64,000 nt of DNA from Anaeromicropila herbilytica (GTDB lineage: Bacteria; Bacillota; Clostridia; Lachnospirales; Lachnospiraceae), in assembly GCF_016591975.1 (NCBI RefSeq), contig NZ_AP024169.1:4599001-4663000 (forward strand), in the 5' to 3' direction. The position numbers were made by a program, and so were the translations under genes. The notes beneath the pieces were generated by a model. The model was not told the DNA's origin. It was given only the letters and a program-made list of their open reading frames with translations, and did not search any database. Positions 1-8,844 of the stretch are shown piece by piece. Numbering within the stretch: position 1 is the stretch's first letter; each line of letters starts with the position of its first letter.

Positions 1-823
1 TAACATAATCGTCTAATGTATAAGAATAATCCTTTTCTACCCCTTGATTTTCATAAGTATAAGTCGTGCCTTGACTTACATCAATCCCTAAAAATTCTAA
101 ACCTTCTAAACTGATTACGCAGGAATTTAACTTATCCATTGCTAGGCTTTCTAACTCATAACTGAAATAGTTCTTATGCGATGCAAATAAATCCTCTAAT
201 GCTACTCCATTAACCTTAACAAGCTTATCTCCTACATCTTCATGTTCCTTGTAGTATTTTAAATAATGCTTATCTTCAGAACACCAATAAGCAGTAGTAT
301 GTGCATCATGCAAGGAAGCAAGTAACTTCTCTAATTCCGTCCATACTGTAATTGTAGTAATATGGTCTGTGCTTTTTAGTTCCTTCAACACTTGTTGATA
401 TGCTCTCTCGATATCTTTTCTTGTTTCTTCCTCTGGTTTTCCTTTGATATAAATAGGGTGATCCTTTTTTAGATATCGATAGATTGTATCAATATCCTGC
501 TTTGCCTGACGATATGTATAAGTTCGGTCTGCCTTTTCACTAATATAACTATCATTATGAAATGAAATGCTATTATAATATGGGTTGCAATATATTCCAA
601 ATAGTGTGATCAGAACAATTGCACCTTCTGCCACACCTAGTATTACATTATATCTAGTCTTTTTCTTCTTACTGATAATCTGTCTTGCCACCAGAATGAT
701 ATCAATTAGAAGTAATGTTACAACTATCCAAGATGGTATTGATATTACCAAGAGATCAATTGCTATTAAGGCAATTGGAAGGAGTAAGAATAGCACTTCT
801 CCTATCTTTTTTATAAATCTCAT
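1..823 (-). CDS. S41-like (tail-specific) peptidase, N-terminal part, membrane protein, cut by window edge
   Basis: The reading frame is open from an ATG at 823, behind a GGGAGG ribosome binding site, to the window edge, so about 274 residues are visible and the C-terminus is missing. Three hydrophobic helices occupy roughly residues 6-27, 28-45 and 57-77. The following region contains DIDTIYRYLKKDHP and, later, LEKLLASLHDAHTTAY. This pattern resembles the start of S41 peptidases (a D-x-L-x-L-K-x-H-P helix followed by a D-x-H-T turn). The catalytic Ser/Lys part lies outside the window, so activity cannot be judged. The family call is inference from these two motifs. The next gene downstream is not visible. 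Confidence 0.6.
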   Translation of the reverse strand, partial: MRFIKKIGEVLFLLLPIALIAIDLLVISIPSWIVVTLLLIDIILVARQIISKKKKTRYNVILGVAEGAIVLITLFGIYCNPYYNSISFHNDSYISEKADRTYTYRQAKQDIDTIYRYLKKDHPIYIKGKPEEETRKDIERAYQQVLKELKSTDHITTITVWTELEKLLASLHDAHTTAYWCSEDKHYLKYYKEHEDVGDKLVKVNGVALEDLFASHKNYFSYELESLAMDKLNSCVISLEGLEFLGIDVSQGTTYTYENQGVEKDYSYTLDDYV

Positions 824-954
824 AGATACCTCCCTATATGCTTCATGATTGCTTCATGATTCATTTACTTTATAACAATTTGCGTTTTCCACTAGTTACC
901 ATATTATTACATAGTATTTTTATTAGTCAACTTTTATTATTCTTATATATGCAA

Positions 955-980
955 ACAGTTCAGCCATGTGGCTGAACTGT
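955..980 (-). terminator. Hairpin downstream of the LytTR/DUF3021-type pair
   Basis: ACAGTTCAGCCA and TGGCTGAACTGT form a perfect 12-bp stem with a minimal loop, just after the stop codon at 990 on the minus strand. The U-tract is short (TTTGC), so it may be a weak terminator. Confidence 0.55.
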
Positions 981-989
981 AACATCCTT

Positions 990-1454
990 CTACTCAATCT
1001 CACTAATTCTACTCTTTTTATATTCCTCAAGTCTTCTATTATACTTATTCGATACAGACTCTTTATAAACAAACCATATTGCTCCAACCATTCCTGTCAT
1101 CCATAGAATCCATACAGAGAATCCTAGAAAATATCGAATCCCATCCAGCGGACCGTGTGGTGCAGAAGATTGAAAATAGATCAGTCCTAAGATATAGATC
1201 GAAATTACAAATAGAATCACTCGAACCTGTTCGGACATTTTTTCAAACACAACATTACTTATAAACAGAATTGCAACTCCTAATAGCCCACCAATATAGA
1301 TCAACGTTTGTGTAATCGCTGGCATAGGAATAGAATCTCTTTCCTTTGAGAATACGCATATCAAATAAGCTATAAACATGGCAACCCCAAATAATACAAA
1401 GGCATACACCACCATTTCAATTAATTCCATCATTTTATCTTTAAACTTTTCCAT
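990..1454 (-). CDS. Four-helix membrane protein, DUF3021-type partner of LytTR regulator
   Basis: This is a small integral membrane protein of 154 residues with four hydrophobic segments, near residues 12-35, 48-70, 78-95 and 105-128, and a charged C-terminal tail. It starts 7 nt after the stop of the LytTR regulator upstream. The ATG at 1454 has a GGAG about 9 nt upstream, whereas a TTG six bases earlier is too close to it. The same arrangement (LytTR gene followed by a small membrane protein) recurs at 3896-4800, where the membrane protein looks like a clear DUF3021. LytTR/DUF3021 pairs are known in Firmicutes; the membrane protein is thought to restrain the regulator. The sequence of this copy is more diverged, so the DUF3021 label rests largely on context. 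Confidence 0.7.
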   Translation of the reverse strand: MEKFKDKMMELIEMVVYAFVLFGVAMFIAYLICVFSKERDSIPMPAITQTLIYIGGLLGVAILFISNVVFEKMSEQVRVILFVISIYILGLIYFQSSAPHGPLDGIRYFLGFSVWILWMTGMVGAIWFVYKESVSNKYNRRLEEYKKSRISEIE

Positions 1455-1460
1455 ATCCAA

Positions 1461-1901
1461 TCACTCCATTCCAATAAACTTGTTAAACTCTTTTACATTT
1501 CTTCTGGATAATACTAATTTTTCTTGATTATTAAGGGTAAGCATCAGATTCCGATTAATCATTAAACTAATACGCTTAATGTACGTAACATTGACTATAC
1601 AATTCTTAGATGCTCTGAAAAAACTAAGCCCTTGGAACATTGTTTCAATTTCATATAATCTTAATTTGCTTTCCAATACTCTGTTTTCTAGATAGACAAA
1701 TGTCTTCTTCTCTACACTTTCTACATAATAAATGTCTTCTGGGCTCAGTAGCACTGTCTCTTGCTCTTCCTTAGCCATTAATACAAGGTCTATATTTTGA
1801 GCATAGTTTTTTATTTTCTTTATTTTATCATCCACTTCATGGCATTGTATAATGATCTCATCCTTATCCAATGATTCGTTAGTTGCGACTCCCACCTTCA
1901 T
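1461..1901 (-). CDS. LytTR-family DNA-binding regulator
   Basis: This is a 146-residue protein without a receiver domain. The LytTR DNA-binding domain fills residues ~45-146. It shows EDIYYVESVEKKTFVYL, then FFRASKNCIVNVTYIKRI and a terminal LSRRNVKEFNKFIG, the usual beta-strand layout of this domain. The start at 1901 has AAGGAGA upstream. It is cotranscribed with the small membrane protein that follows. A GAAATCAC-type motif (2023-2036) lies about 120 bp upstream of the start, and a near-identical motif sits about 130 bp upstream of the other LytTR gene in this window, which suggests a shared binding box. The LytTR assignment is firm; the target genes are unknown. Confidence 0.9.
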   Translation of the reverse strand: MKVGVATNESLDKDEIIIQCHEVDDKIKKIKNYAQNIDLVLMAKEEQETVLLSPEDIYYVESVEKKTFVYLENRVLESKLRLYEIETMFQGLSFFRASKNCIVNVTYIKRISLMINRNLMLTLNNQEKLVLSRRNVKEFNKFIGME

Positions 1902-2022
1902 TTCTGTCTCCTTTCAATTTCCAATTGGTAATATTAATATAGGCTATGTTCTATTCCTTTGCAATACCTCTTAGACTATGTGGTATATATGAAGATACTA
2001 AGTGGTTTTGCGAGTTTTATTG

Positions 2023-2036
2023 GTTTTTGTGATTTC
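2023..2036 (-). promoter_or_regulatory. Candidate LytTR box
   Basis: GAAATCACAAAAAC on the minus strand lies 122 nt upstream of the LytTR start at 1901. It matches at 13 of 14 positions the element at 3753-3766 in front of the other LytTR gene. Further AAAACCA-type repeats occur on both sides (1995-2080). Function is inferred from the shared position and sequence. Confidence 0.4.
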
Positions 2037-2155
2037 ATTGGTTTGTGGTTTTATTGATTTTGCAGCTTTTCTTTTTCCAAGCAATATCTTGCTCATCGGA
2101 ATTTGATATGTAATATCTCTTAGGTTTTTATATAAATTCTATAATTTTATAATAA

Positions 2156-2199
2156 ATAAGCAACAGCTAATCTCTGCAGATAAACTGTCGCCTGCTTAT
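2156..2199 (-). terminator. Hairpin downstream of the lipoprotein gene
   Basis: ATAAGCA (2156-2162) pairs with TGCTTAT (2193-2199), and ACAG pairs with CTGT inside it. On the minus strand it is followed by an AT-rich run (TTTATTATAAAA). The rest of the 358-bp gap 1902-2259 shows only AT-rich sequence and the LytTR-box repeats. Confidence 0.4.
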
Positions 2200-2259
2200 A
2201 ATATCATGCAATTATATATACCGAATTAATTTCTTCTTTGATTAAATAGCATCCGTTCC

Positions 2260-3498
2260 TTACTCAAAACCCTTCTCATCATCTTTGTAATTCTTTCCTC
2301 TTGTATAGATTTCTCTGGCTACTTTTTGTTTTCCTTTAAAATACACTTCATATACTTTGGATACCTTTTTTCCTTTGATTAAATATCCACTGACCGCAAA
2401 ATCTGTCACATTACGATAAGTTATCAAATTGAATATATTCTCTTTGTCTACTTTAGAAATCCAAAACATCTCAGGAGTTACTTCTCCAATTTCAATGTTA
2501 TAATAACTTATTAAATCAGGATACGGTTCCGATTCCGAAAGATTATTCGTGATAAGCGCATCTTGTAAACCTGTTAACGTACCTATTGTACTTGTATAGA
2601 ATATTCCCTTTGTATATATTTCATCAACTCCATCATTGTCTATGTCACTTTGAAACCAATGATACTCTTGACAATGTAAATCTTTTTCATAAGTTTGATA
2701 ATCTTCTTCCTTTAAAGCTGTTTCTGCATCTCCTTTTATAATATTATTATCTATATTATTAATATCATAGTTTCTTGCGATTTTAGTTGCCTCACTCGCT
2801 AATTTTTTATATTTATCTTTGGATGTACTCGTAGTAACATCATACCCATCTGCTTTTAATGTCAACTTTGCTTTTTCATAGATCTGTCCATCCTTAAAGC
2901 ATAGTACAATATATCCATCGTCACGCTTAAAATCATACGAAAAACTCGTTTCTATCAAATAATTTTTATTCTTATATTTGATAAACTCAAGTTCTTGGGT
3001 AGTCTCTATTTTATCGCTTGTCATCTTATAAGAACCGTCTTTCTTACCCTTTAAGAGGATTCTACTGTTATATCCCGCAGTACCACCACTCGGTATTAGA
3101 AAAAACAAATCTTGTATACCATCATTATCTGCATCCACCTGCATTACATAACCTTCAACATAACCGTCACTTTCGTCCAACTGCTTCTTATACTCTGCAA
3201 CAGTCTTATCTGTTGTATAACGTGATAACTCCTTGTCTGATAACTTCTTACCTGTGACTTTATCTTTAAGGTATTCTTTTCCCTTGTTTGTTAGAATCGC
3301 ATTCGAAAGCTGATCTAATAAGCCTTTTGGAATATAGGTATTAGGTTTGTGCTGTACAGTTTTAGCATTTGATTTATGTTCTAAAAGTTTGGATGTGGTA
3401 CATCCATTTAAGCCGAGCGCCAATGTTAGAATGATTGTAAGTGTAAATGATACGTATATTTTTTTTCTCTTAAATAGCGACTTCTGTGGTTTCTTCAT
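2260..3498 (-). CDS. Lipoprotein with DxDxDG calcium-loop-like repeats
   Basis: This is a 412-residue secreted protein. The N-terminus has a basic stretch, a hydrophobic core and the lipobox LGLNGC with the lipidated cysteine at residue 33, so it should be anchored to the outer face of the membrane. Two acidic loops, DADNDGIQDLFFLI near residue 125 and DIDNDGVDEIYTKG near residue 290, have the DxDxDGxxD spacing of FG-GAP or calcium-binding loops. No enzyme motif was recognised. It is transcribed alone, divergently from the LytTR gene at 3896 and upstream of the other LytTR pair, so it could be a target of either regulator. Specific function is unknown. Confidence 0.75.
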   Translation of the reverse strand: MKKPQKSLFKRKKIYVSFTLTIILTLALGLNGCTTSKLLEHKSNAKTVQHKPNTYIPKGLLDQLSNAILTNKGKEYLKDKVTGKKLSDKELSRYTTDKTVAEYKKQLDESDGYVEGYVMQVDADNDGIQDLFFLIPSGGTAGYNSRILLKGKKDGSYKMTSDKIETTQELEFIKYKNKNYLIETSFSYDFKRDDGYIVLCFKDGQIYEKAKLTLKADGYDVTTSTSKDKYKKLASEATKIARNYDINNIDNNIIKGDAETALKEEDYQTYEKDLHCQEYHWFQSDIDNDGVDEIYTKGIFYTSTIGTLTGLQDALITNNLSESEPYPDLISYYNIEIGEVTPEMFWISKVDKENIFNLITYRNVTDFAVSGYLIKGKKVSKVYEVYFKGKQKVAREIYTRGKNYKDDEKGFE

Positions 3499-3752
3499 AA
3501 TTTACCTCACTTAATATTTAGTCTATTTATGTATATATGACTGATTTTATTTAGATAGATTTTATTTAAATTGCTTTCATTTATATATTTTTCATATTTA
3601 ATTATTACTGAAATACATATCATTTTTTGTTAAAATTAACCTTTTTCTTTTTTCCATTATATCACACCTCGTCTTTATTACAATATTTCATACAGTAGTT
3701 AATTATTTTCGTTAAGAGGCGCTATATATTCTACTATAACCTATATTATATC

Positions 3753-3766
3753 GAAATCACCAAAAC
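3753..3766 (+). promoter_or_regulatory. Candidate LytTR box
   Basis: GAAATCACCAAAAC lies 130 bp before the start at 3896 and is the counterpart of the motif at 2023-2036. The 397-bp gap 3499-3895 otherwise holds AT-rich divergent promoter sequence. Confidence 0.4.
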
Positions 3767-3895
3767 ACCCACATATGTTTTGACCATGATATTTTCGCAT
3801 TTCACCATTCTTTATATACCACTCATAAGGAAAATACTGACAAGATCATCAATCTGATGTATGATACAATTGCTAGCAGAAAGGAAGGTACTATT

Positions 3896-4336
3896 ATGAA
3901 AGTTGAGATTCATATATCCGATGAGATTGAAGAGACTCATGCTGTGATCTATTCAAATAAAATGACCGATGAGATTCAACAAATAGCTGATCTATTTAGT
4001 TCTAGCTCTTCAAATAAAATTATTACAGCTGCTGATAATGAGCGAATTGTTGTACTAAAACCCAAAGAAATCTACATGTTACGAATGGAAAATGAAAAAT
4101 TATTTGTATATTGCCAAAAGGAAAGATACATCTCAGGAAAGAGACTCTATGAAATGGAAGATCTGCTTGGAAACGAATTTATGCGCATTTCAAAATTTAC
4201 ACTAATCAATCGAAAAGAAATTAGTAGTGTGGAGCCATCTTTCAATGGAACTATGCTTGTATTATTAAAAAACGGATGTAAGGACTACATATCTAGAAAA
4301 TATCTACCCGAATTCAAAAAATATCTAGGACTATAG
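3896..4336 (+). CDS. LytTR-family DNA-binding regulator
   Basis: This is a 146-residue stand-alone LytTR regulator, about the same length as the one at 1461-1901. Motifs include KPKEIYMLRMENEKLFVYC, RISKFTLINRKEISSVEP and a terminal ISRKYLPEFKKYLG. An in-frame ATG exists at 3857, but AAGGAAGG sits just in front of the ATG at 3896, and the protein begins MKVEIHIS there, parallel to MKVGVATN in the other copy, so 3896 is chosen. The DUF3021 gene follows 11 nt later with its own AGGAGG, so the two form an operon. The domain assignment is firm; regulated genes are unknown. Confidence 0.9.
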   Translation: MKVEIHISDEIEETHAVIYSNKMTDEIQQIADLFSSSSSNKIITAADNERIVVLKPKEIYMLRMENEKLFVYCQKERYISGKRLYEMEDLLGNEFMRISKFTLINRKEISSVEPSFNGTMLVLLKNGCKDYISRKYLPEFKKYLGL

Positions 4337-4347
4337 GAGGTTATATC

Positions 4348-4800
4348 ATGAAAAGATTATTAATAAACTCAATACAAGGAATTGGTATTGCATCTTTTAT
4401 ATTTTTAATGATTGGAATTATATTTGATTATGTGAATCATGGAAATTTTAGTATGGAGAACTATGATTTTACCAAACAGGTAATCGGTACAATTATGGTC
4501 GGAATTGGTTTCTCAGCACCATCTATGATCTATGATAACGAAAAAATTCCGTTCGGTTTGAAAGTGCTATTTCACATGGGGATTGGTTGCACCGTCTATA
4601 TCATTACCGCATTCGCAGTCGGTTGGATGCCAGTCAAGTTTGGATGGAAAAATTGTCTATTTTTTATCGTTTGTGAACTATTAATTGCTTTTCTTATTTG
4701 GCTAGGATTTGCGTTTCACTACAGAAAACTTGCCAACGATATGAATAAAAAGATTCAGGAAAAGGATGATGGAAATAGTAATCATCGAACTATAAATTAG
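4348..4800 (+). CDS. DUF3021 family membrane protein
   Basis: A 150-residue protein with four transmembrane helices (about residues 9-27, 45-62, 73-92 and 104-125), then a lysine-rich cytoplasmic tail. The layout is typical of DUF3021: a short loop with GNFSMENYDFTKQ after helix 1 and SAPSMIYDNEKIPFG between helices 2 and 3. It lies directly behind a LytTR gene, which is the usual genomic setting of this family. Known examples act as membrane partners of the LytTR regulator; what signal this pair senses cannot be told from the sequence. A strong hairpin terminator follows at 4855. Confidence 0.85.
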   Translation: MKRLLINSIQGIGIASFIFLMIGIIFDYVNHGNFSMENYDFTKQVIGTIMVGIGFSAPSMIYDNEKIPFGLKVLFHMGIGCTVYIITAFAVGWMPVKFGWKNCLFFIVCELLIAFLIWLGFAFHYRKLANDMNKKIQEKDDGNSNHRTIN

Positions 4801-4854
4801 GCTTTCTGATCTACTGTCATTTTAGTAAGCCTATTTCTTAGAAGCGATTATAGA

Positions 4855-4900
4855 CAAAAAACCACGGATTTATGCATCAAACGCATTCCGTGGTTTTTTT
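4855..4900. terminator. Bidirectional rho-independent terminator
   Basis: ACCACGGA (4861-4868) pairs with TCCGTGGT (4887-4894), flanked by an A-run on the left and a T-run on the right. It can end both the DUF3021 transcript and the converging VOC-gene transcript. Confidence 0.85.
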
Positions 4901-4953
4901 TAACCTAATCATTTATCCAGTTCCTCAAATGCTTTTATATGCTTAGCAAGTAT

Positions 4954-5478
4954 CTATATCGCAATATCTTGCACAATCTTGTCATCAGCATTTTTATCAT
5001 CCTTAGTATTATTATAAGCTTTCCCAATTAGTTCAACCTGCGAAAGTGGTAACTGTGTCTTCTTTGCCACCTGCTCCACTGTCATCCCAGTCTTCAAATA
5101 TCTACGAGCTACATATTCCAAAGACTCTCCTATCTCTATCACATGCCTATCTGGATCATAGATACGGATCACTCTTTGTCCCCAGTCATGCTCAATACAC
5201 TTGTTCAGATACTCTATAGGAAAATCGCTATTCTCCAGCTTTGTAAGGAAGCCATCAATATCATTTTCTTCAAAATAGAGCTCTGCATCATTGCCACCTA
5301 TGACAATTTTTCTTTCTATGAATTTTTCCCACAGTTTCCTTTCCTGTAGTACTAGACCTTCTGTTAATACAACATTTTCCCCAAAGTCTGCAAGTACCAT
5401 TAGACCAAACAAATCTCTATAGAATGTTTTTGATATTTCTATATCGTTAACTACAAATAGAATGTTCTTTAGCTTCAT
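4954..5478 (-). CDS. VOC (glyoxalase/dioxygenase) superfamily protein
   Basis: A 174-residue protein with a vicinal-oxygen-chelate fold in residues 1-125. It starts KNILFVVNDIEISKTFYRDL, the classic first strand and helix. Later it has ELYFEENDIDGFLTKL and a final strand RIYDPDRHVIEIGESL that supplies the last metal-ligand glutamate. The C-terminal ~50 residues (RRYLKTGMTVEQVAKKTQLP) form a helical extension not needed for the fold. Members include lactoylglutathione lyases and drug-binding proteins; the substrate here cannot be assigned. Monocistronic, convergent with the DUF3021 gene. Confidence 0.85.
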   Translation of the reverse strand: MKLKNILFVVNDIEISKTFYRDLFGLMVLADFGENVVLTEGLVLQERKLWEKFIERKIVIGGNDAELYFEENDIDGFLTKLENSDFPIEYLNKCIEHDWGQRVIRIYDPDRHVIEIGESLEYVARRYLKTGMTVEQVAKKTQLPLSQVELIGKAYNNTKDDKNADDKIVQDIAI

Positions 5479-5693
5479 ATATTTTTCTCCTAACGTTATT
5501 TTGATTTACACTGGTGAGAATATACTTATCTTCTCTTTTCCATAGTCTACTTATTTTTACAATCTATTTTACCAGTATGAACATACAAATAAGTATTAAA
5601 AAAGCCACTCTTTAATTTCTAAAACGTTTATATTTTGAACTTTCTTCTGTTTATTATCCACTTCGCTTCTATTTATTTCAACAGGTTTCTAAA

Positions 5694-5735
5694 AAAATAA
5701 TCATTCGAACATATAGCCTTCCGAATGATTATTTT
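5694..5735 (-). terminator. Terminator of the chemoreceptor/binding-protein operon
   Basis: AAAATAATCATTCG (5694-5707) and CGAATGATTATTTT (5722-5735) form a perfect 14-bp stem, followed by U-rich sequence on the minus strand, 33 bp after the stop at 5769. Confidence 0.8.
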
Positions 5736-5768
5736 ATCATATATTTTTAACTGATACCCTAACTAGAT

Positions 5769-6755
5769 TTACTTAACTGCTTTAATTGCTTGAATGATAT
5801 CTTGATAATCAGCAAATACTTCTTGATTGACTTGATCACCTATTTGTTTAAACTCATCCTTTTCAGAGCTTGATAGTTCCGTTACGGTGCAACCTGCCTT
5901 TTTGGCTTCCTTGATTGCTTTGGTTTCATAACTGATCATCGCCTTTTTCTGATATATAGAAGCTTCTTTTGCACATTCCGCAATAATCTTTTGCTGTGAT
6001 TTTGTCAGTTTGTCCATAGAAGATTTGGAAGCAACAATCATCTCAGGTACACTCATATGACCATCTAATGTGATATATTTAGCTACTTTATAATGCTCTG
6101 TAGATATATAGGAAGGCCAGTTATTCTCTGCTCCTTTTACAACTCCATTTTGAATCGAATTGTAAACGTCATTGTAAGCAATATTTGTACCAGATGCACC
6201 ACACTTGGTTAGGAATGAAAATAGGGAGTCTGTATTTACTCTGAGTTTTAATCCATTAAAGTCAGATGGTGACTTGATTTCTTTCTCACTATTATAGAAA
6301 TTTCTAGTTCCACCACTAAACCAACACAAAGGCTCAATACCATTACTCAATAATTTATCAGAAGCAAGAAACTGATTACCCACATCTCCATTTAGTACAT
6401 TCCACATCTGCGAATCACTGCTGAATACAAATAAACCTTGGAATGCTTTTAAACTATCATCATAACTAGCTAAGACAGAGGTGGATAATCTGGCAAAATC
6501 TATTCCACCAGTTGCAATCTGTTGAGATTGTTCTGCCTCACTACCTAATGCAGAACCATGGTATACCTCTATTTTTACCTGTCCATGTGTTTTCTCTTCC
6601 ACAAGAGAAGCAAACTTGTCAGAGGAAAGCGCGGTTGGATGATCATTCTGCTGAACATCGGTCATAATAAGTGTTGTCACTGGTTTTGATTGGCAGGAAC
6701 ATAAGACTACCATCATTGTCATCATAAGTAAAACAGCGGTTAATTCTTTATACAT
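5769..6755 (-). CDS. TRAP-type (DctP) solute-binding lipoprotein, orphan
   Basis: A 328-residue extracytoplasmic binding protein. The signal peptide ends in the lipobox LCSC with the cysteine at residue 21. The mature part follows the DctP plan: FASLVEEKTHGQVKIEVYHG, GGIDFARLSTSVLASY, and near residue 170 GLKLRVNT, which carries the arginine that usually contacts a carboxylate ligand. No DctQ or DctM membrane subunit is encoded nearby. Instead its GAGGAGG ribosome binding site overlaps the end of the chemoreceptor gene 13 nt upstream, so the two are cotranslated. A role as ligand-binding partner of the chemoreceptor, rather than as transporter subunit, is therefore plausible but inferred. Confidence 0.88.
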   Translation of the reverse strand: MYKELTAVLLMMTMMVVLCSCQSKPVTTLIMTDVQQNDHPTALSSDKFASLVEEKTHGQVKIEVYHGSALGSEAEQSQQIATGGIDFARLSTSVLASYDDSLKAFQGLFVFSSDSQMWNVLNGDVGNQFLASDKLLSNGIEPLCWFSGGTRNFYNSEKEIKSPSDFNGLKLRVNTDSLFSFLTKCGASGTNIAYNDVYNSIQNGVVKGAENNWPSYISTEHYKVAKYITLDGHMSVPEMIVASKSSMDKLTKSQQKIIAECAKEASIYQKKAMISYETKAIKEAKKAGCTVTELSSSEKDEFKQIGDQVNQEVFADYQDIIQAIKAVK

Positions 6756-6768
6756 ACTGCGCCTCCTC

Positions 6769-8487
6769 TCATATTTTTGAAAAACGATTCACTTCGTTAT
6801 CTAACTTCTTGGCTACTGATTCCGTCTGCGAGATCTGATCCTGAATCTGTGATATTCCCTCGGACAGATCCGATACATTTTCAGTAACCATTGCAATTCC
6901 GTTCGATGACTCCGTAATGTTTCTAGAAATATTATTGGTTAATGAAGACATATCATGAACAATTTCCTTTAAAGTTGTGGTATCATTCAATATTTCTTTC
7001 ATAAACTGTTCAAAACTCTCAGCATCCTTGTTATATTGTTCTCCAGTATTGACTAATTTTTCATAATCACGGAGTACGATATCTCGAACAAATCGTATCA
7101 TCTCATTAGAATTATCCGTCATATCAGTAACTGAGTTCTGAACTTCATGACTGATATTCTGAATATCATTTGCTGTCTGACGACTGAGTTCTGCAAGTGC
7201 TCGAATCTCATCTGCTACCACTGCAAATCCTTTTCCTGCTTCTCCTGCTCTTGCAGCTTCAATAGACGCATTCAGTGCCAATAGGTTCGTCTGGCTTGAA
7301 ATTCCTAGGATATTGTCTGTCAACTCATTGATCTTAGACGCATTCTTTCCCTTTTCTAAGGATTCTCTTAGACGCACACCAATTTCCTTTACCATGATAT
7401 CTACATTGTTCTTACTTTCAATTCCTTCCTGTTTGAACTCGCCTGATCTTTGCTTAATCTCTTCTGCAAATGTTGTTCCCTGCAAAGTCTTCTCTTCGAT
7501 GCTGTTCATCTGTTTTGATACAACGCTTGATTTCTCATCGAGAACAAGAGCTGCAGAATCAATTTCTGTCATGCTGCTTGTAAGCTCTTCCATCGTTGCA
7601 GATACATCCACAATATTATGATTCGCTGTGACGATCTCCTGATAGACTGCTTCAATGCTACGACGGATACCATCGGAAGCATTCTGTATCTGTCCTATAA
7701 TTCCCTGCAACACTGAGATAAATTTATTAATACCACTTACTAGGCTTCCAATCTCATCCTGAGTACGTTGTGTTACCCTAGCAGACAAATCGCCATTTTG
7801 ATTCTCGACATTCTGGATGATGATTGATAGTTCTCCGGTTGACTTCTTGGTTGGTCGGATGACTAAAAGAAGTGTAATTAATACTCCACTGATAATACAC
7901 AGCATGGTAAAAATAGTATCTATTACAAATACCGTTTGTCCTGATGAAGTCTTCTGATCTAATTGTTTTTGCGCACGCAACATTAGAACTGTATTCATAA
8001 TATCTACAGTTTTAATTCTTACTTTTAGATTGTTATCAGCAGTTCTCCAATTAGTTACCAAAGTATCATAACCTGCTGCTTTGTTATTGGTAATATCGTC
8101 AATAACTGCATTGTAACTATCGGTATATTGTGTATATGCGGTCTCGAGATTCTTTACTGCTTCCTGCGCTCTACTATCTGTTTCGTTCTTTTTCAGATTA
8201 ACTAGTGAAGTAAGTGTATTTCCTTGACACGTAGTAATATTACTAAGGGTTACTGGCTTGTCTATATCTGAAGCCAAAAGATACTCACTCAGATAGGCTC
8301 TCAGATAACCCACATTAACAGAGATATTATCGTTCTCCTTGACATTGCTAAAATATGTGTTGCTAATTGTTGTTGAAACTTTTCCCATGGAATTCATAAA
8401 ATGATTAATTAAGAACATTCCACTAACGCACGATATAAAGACAACAATAAATGATGCCAAAATCTTGATACTTAATCGCTTTCGCAT
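6769..8487 (-). CDS. Methyl-accepting chemotaxis protein
   Basis: A 572-residue transmembrane chemoreceptor. Helix 1 spans residues ~9-28 and helix 2 ~187-210. The extracytoplasmic part between them is all-helical, of four-helix-bundle type. A HAMP domain (~210-265) is followed by the coiled-coil signalling domain. The highly conserved hairpin tip EAARAGEAGKGFAVVADEIR lies near residue 415 and contacts CheA/CheW. No C-terminal CheR-tethering pentapeptide is present. It is the first gene of a two-gene operon with a DctP-type binding lipoprotein, which suggests indirect ligand sensing through that protein. The chemotactic output is established for the family; the ligand is unknown. Confidence 0.95.
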   Translation of the reverse strand: MRKRLSIKILASFIVVFISCVSGMFLINHFMNSMGKVSTTISNTYFSNVKENDNISVNVGYLRAYLSEYLLASDIDKPVTLSNITTCQGNTLTSLVNLKKNETDSRAQEAVKNLETAYTQYTDSYNAVIDDITNNKAAGYDTLVTNWRTADNNLKVRIKTVDIMNTVLMLRAQKQLDQKTSSGQTVFVIDTIFTMLCIISGVLITLLLVIRPTKKSTGELSIIIQNVENQNGDLSARVTQRTQDEIGSLVSGINKFISVLQGIIGQIQNASDGIRRSIEAVYQEIVTANHNIVDVSATMEELTSSMTEIDSAALVLDEKSSVVSKQMNSIEEKTLQGTTFAEEIKQRSGEFKQEGIESKNNVDIMVKEIGVRLRESLEKGKNASKINELTDNILGISSQTNLLALNASIEAARAGEAGKGFAVVADEIRALAELSRQTANDIQNISHEVQNSVTDMTDNSNEMIRFVRDIVLRDYEKLVNTGEQYNKDAESFEQFMKEILNDTTTLKEIVHDMSSLTNNISRNITESSNGIAMVTENVSDLSEGISQIQDQISQTESVAKKLDNEVNRFSKI

Positions 8488-8671
8488 AGAATCCCTCCGC
8501 TTATAATGTAATTTACTTCTATTGTCATACTTTGTTGTATTAAGTATATTATAGTAATATATTGCTATTTTTTCAAGTATTTGGGATTAGTTTAATTTTC
8601 TGATGTCAATTAATATAATTTTATTACAAATGTGGTTGTACTTCCTCCGATTCCTATATATATGCATTTTT

Positions 8672-8709
8672 AATTCAAGTGCATCAGCTCTCTTTAAAAC
8701 GCTTGAATT
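8672..8709. repeat. Inverted repeat in the 8488-8844 divergent gap
   Basis: AATTCAAG (8672-8679) and CTTGAATT (8702-8709) form an 8-bp dyad with a 22-nt spacer, between the divergent chemoreceptor and DUF1848 genes. It may be an operator or a weak hairpin. Nothing else was recognised in this AT-rich gap. Confidence 0.3.
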
Positions 8710-8844
8710 CAATATATATGGTATTGAAATATGTAGAACTCATGTTACAATTTTTACATAACAACTTCTTAATGTAATGATTAATAGCAGAAATCTCTGG
8801 AAAGTATATTCTAGTACGAAGCTAATAATAGAATGGAGCAAAAA

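Noticed and set aside
585..848. 87-codon plus-strand ORF with a hydrophobic product
   Set aside because: It lies opposite the start of the S41-like gene, has no good ribosome binding site, and its hydrophobicity mirrors the TM codons of the other strand.
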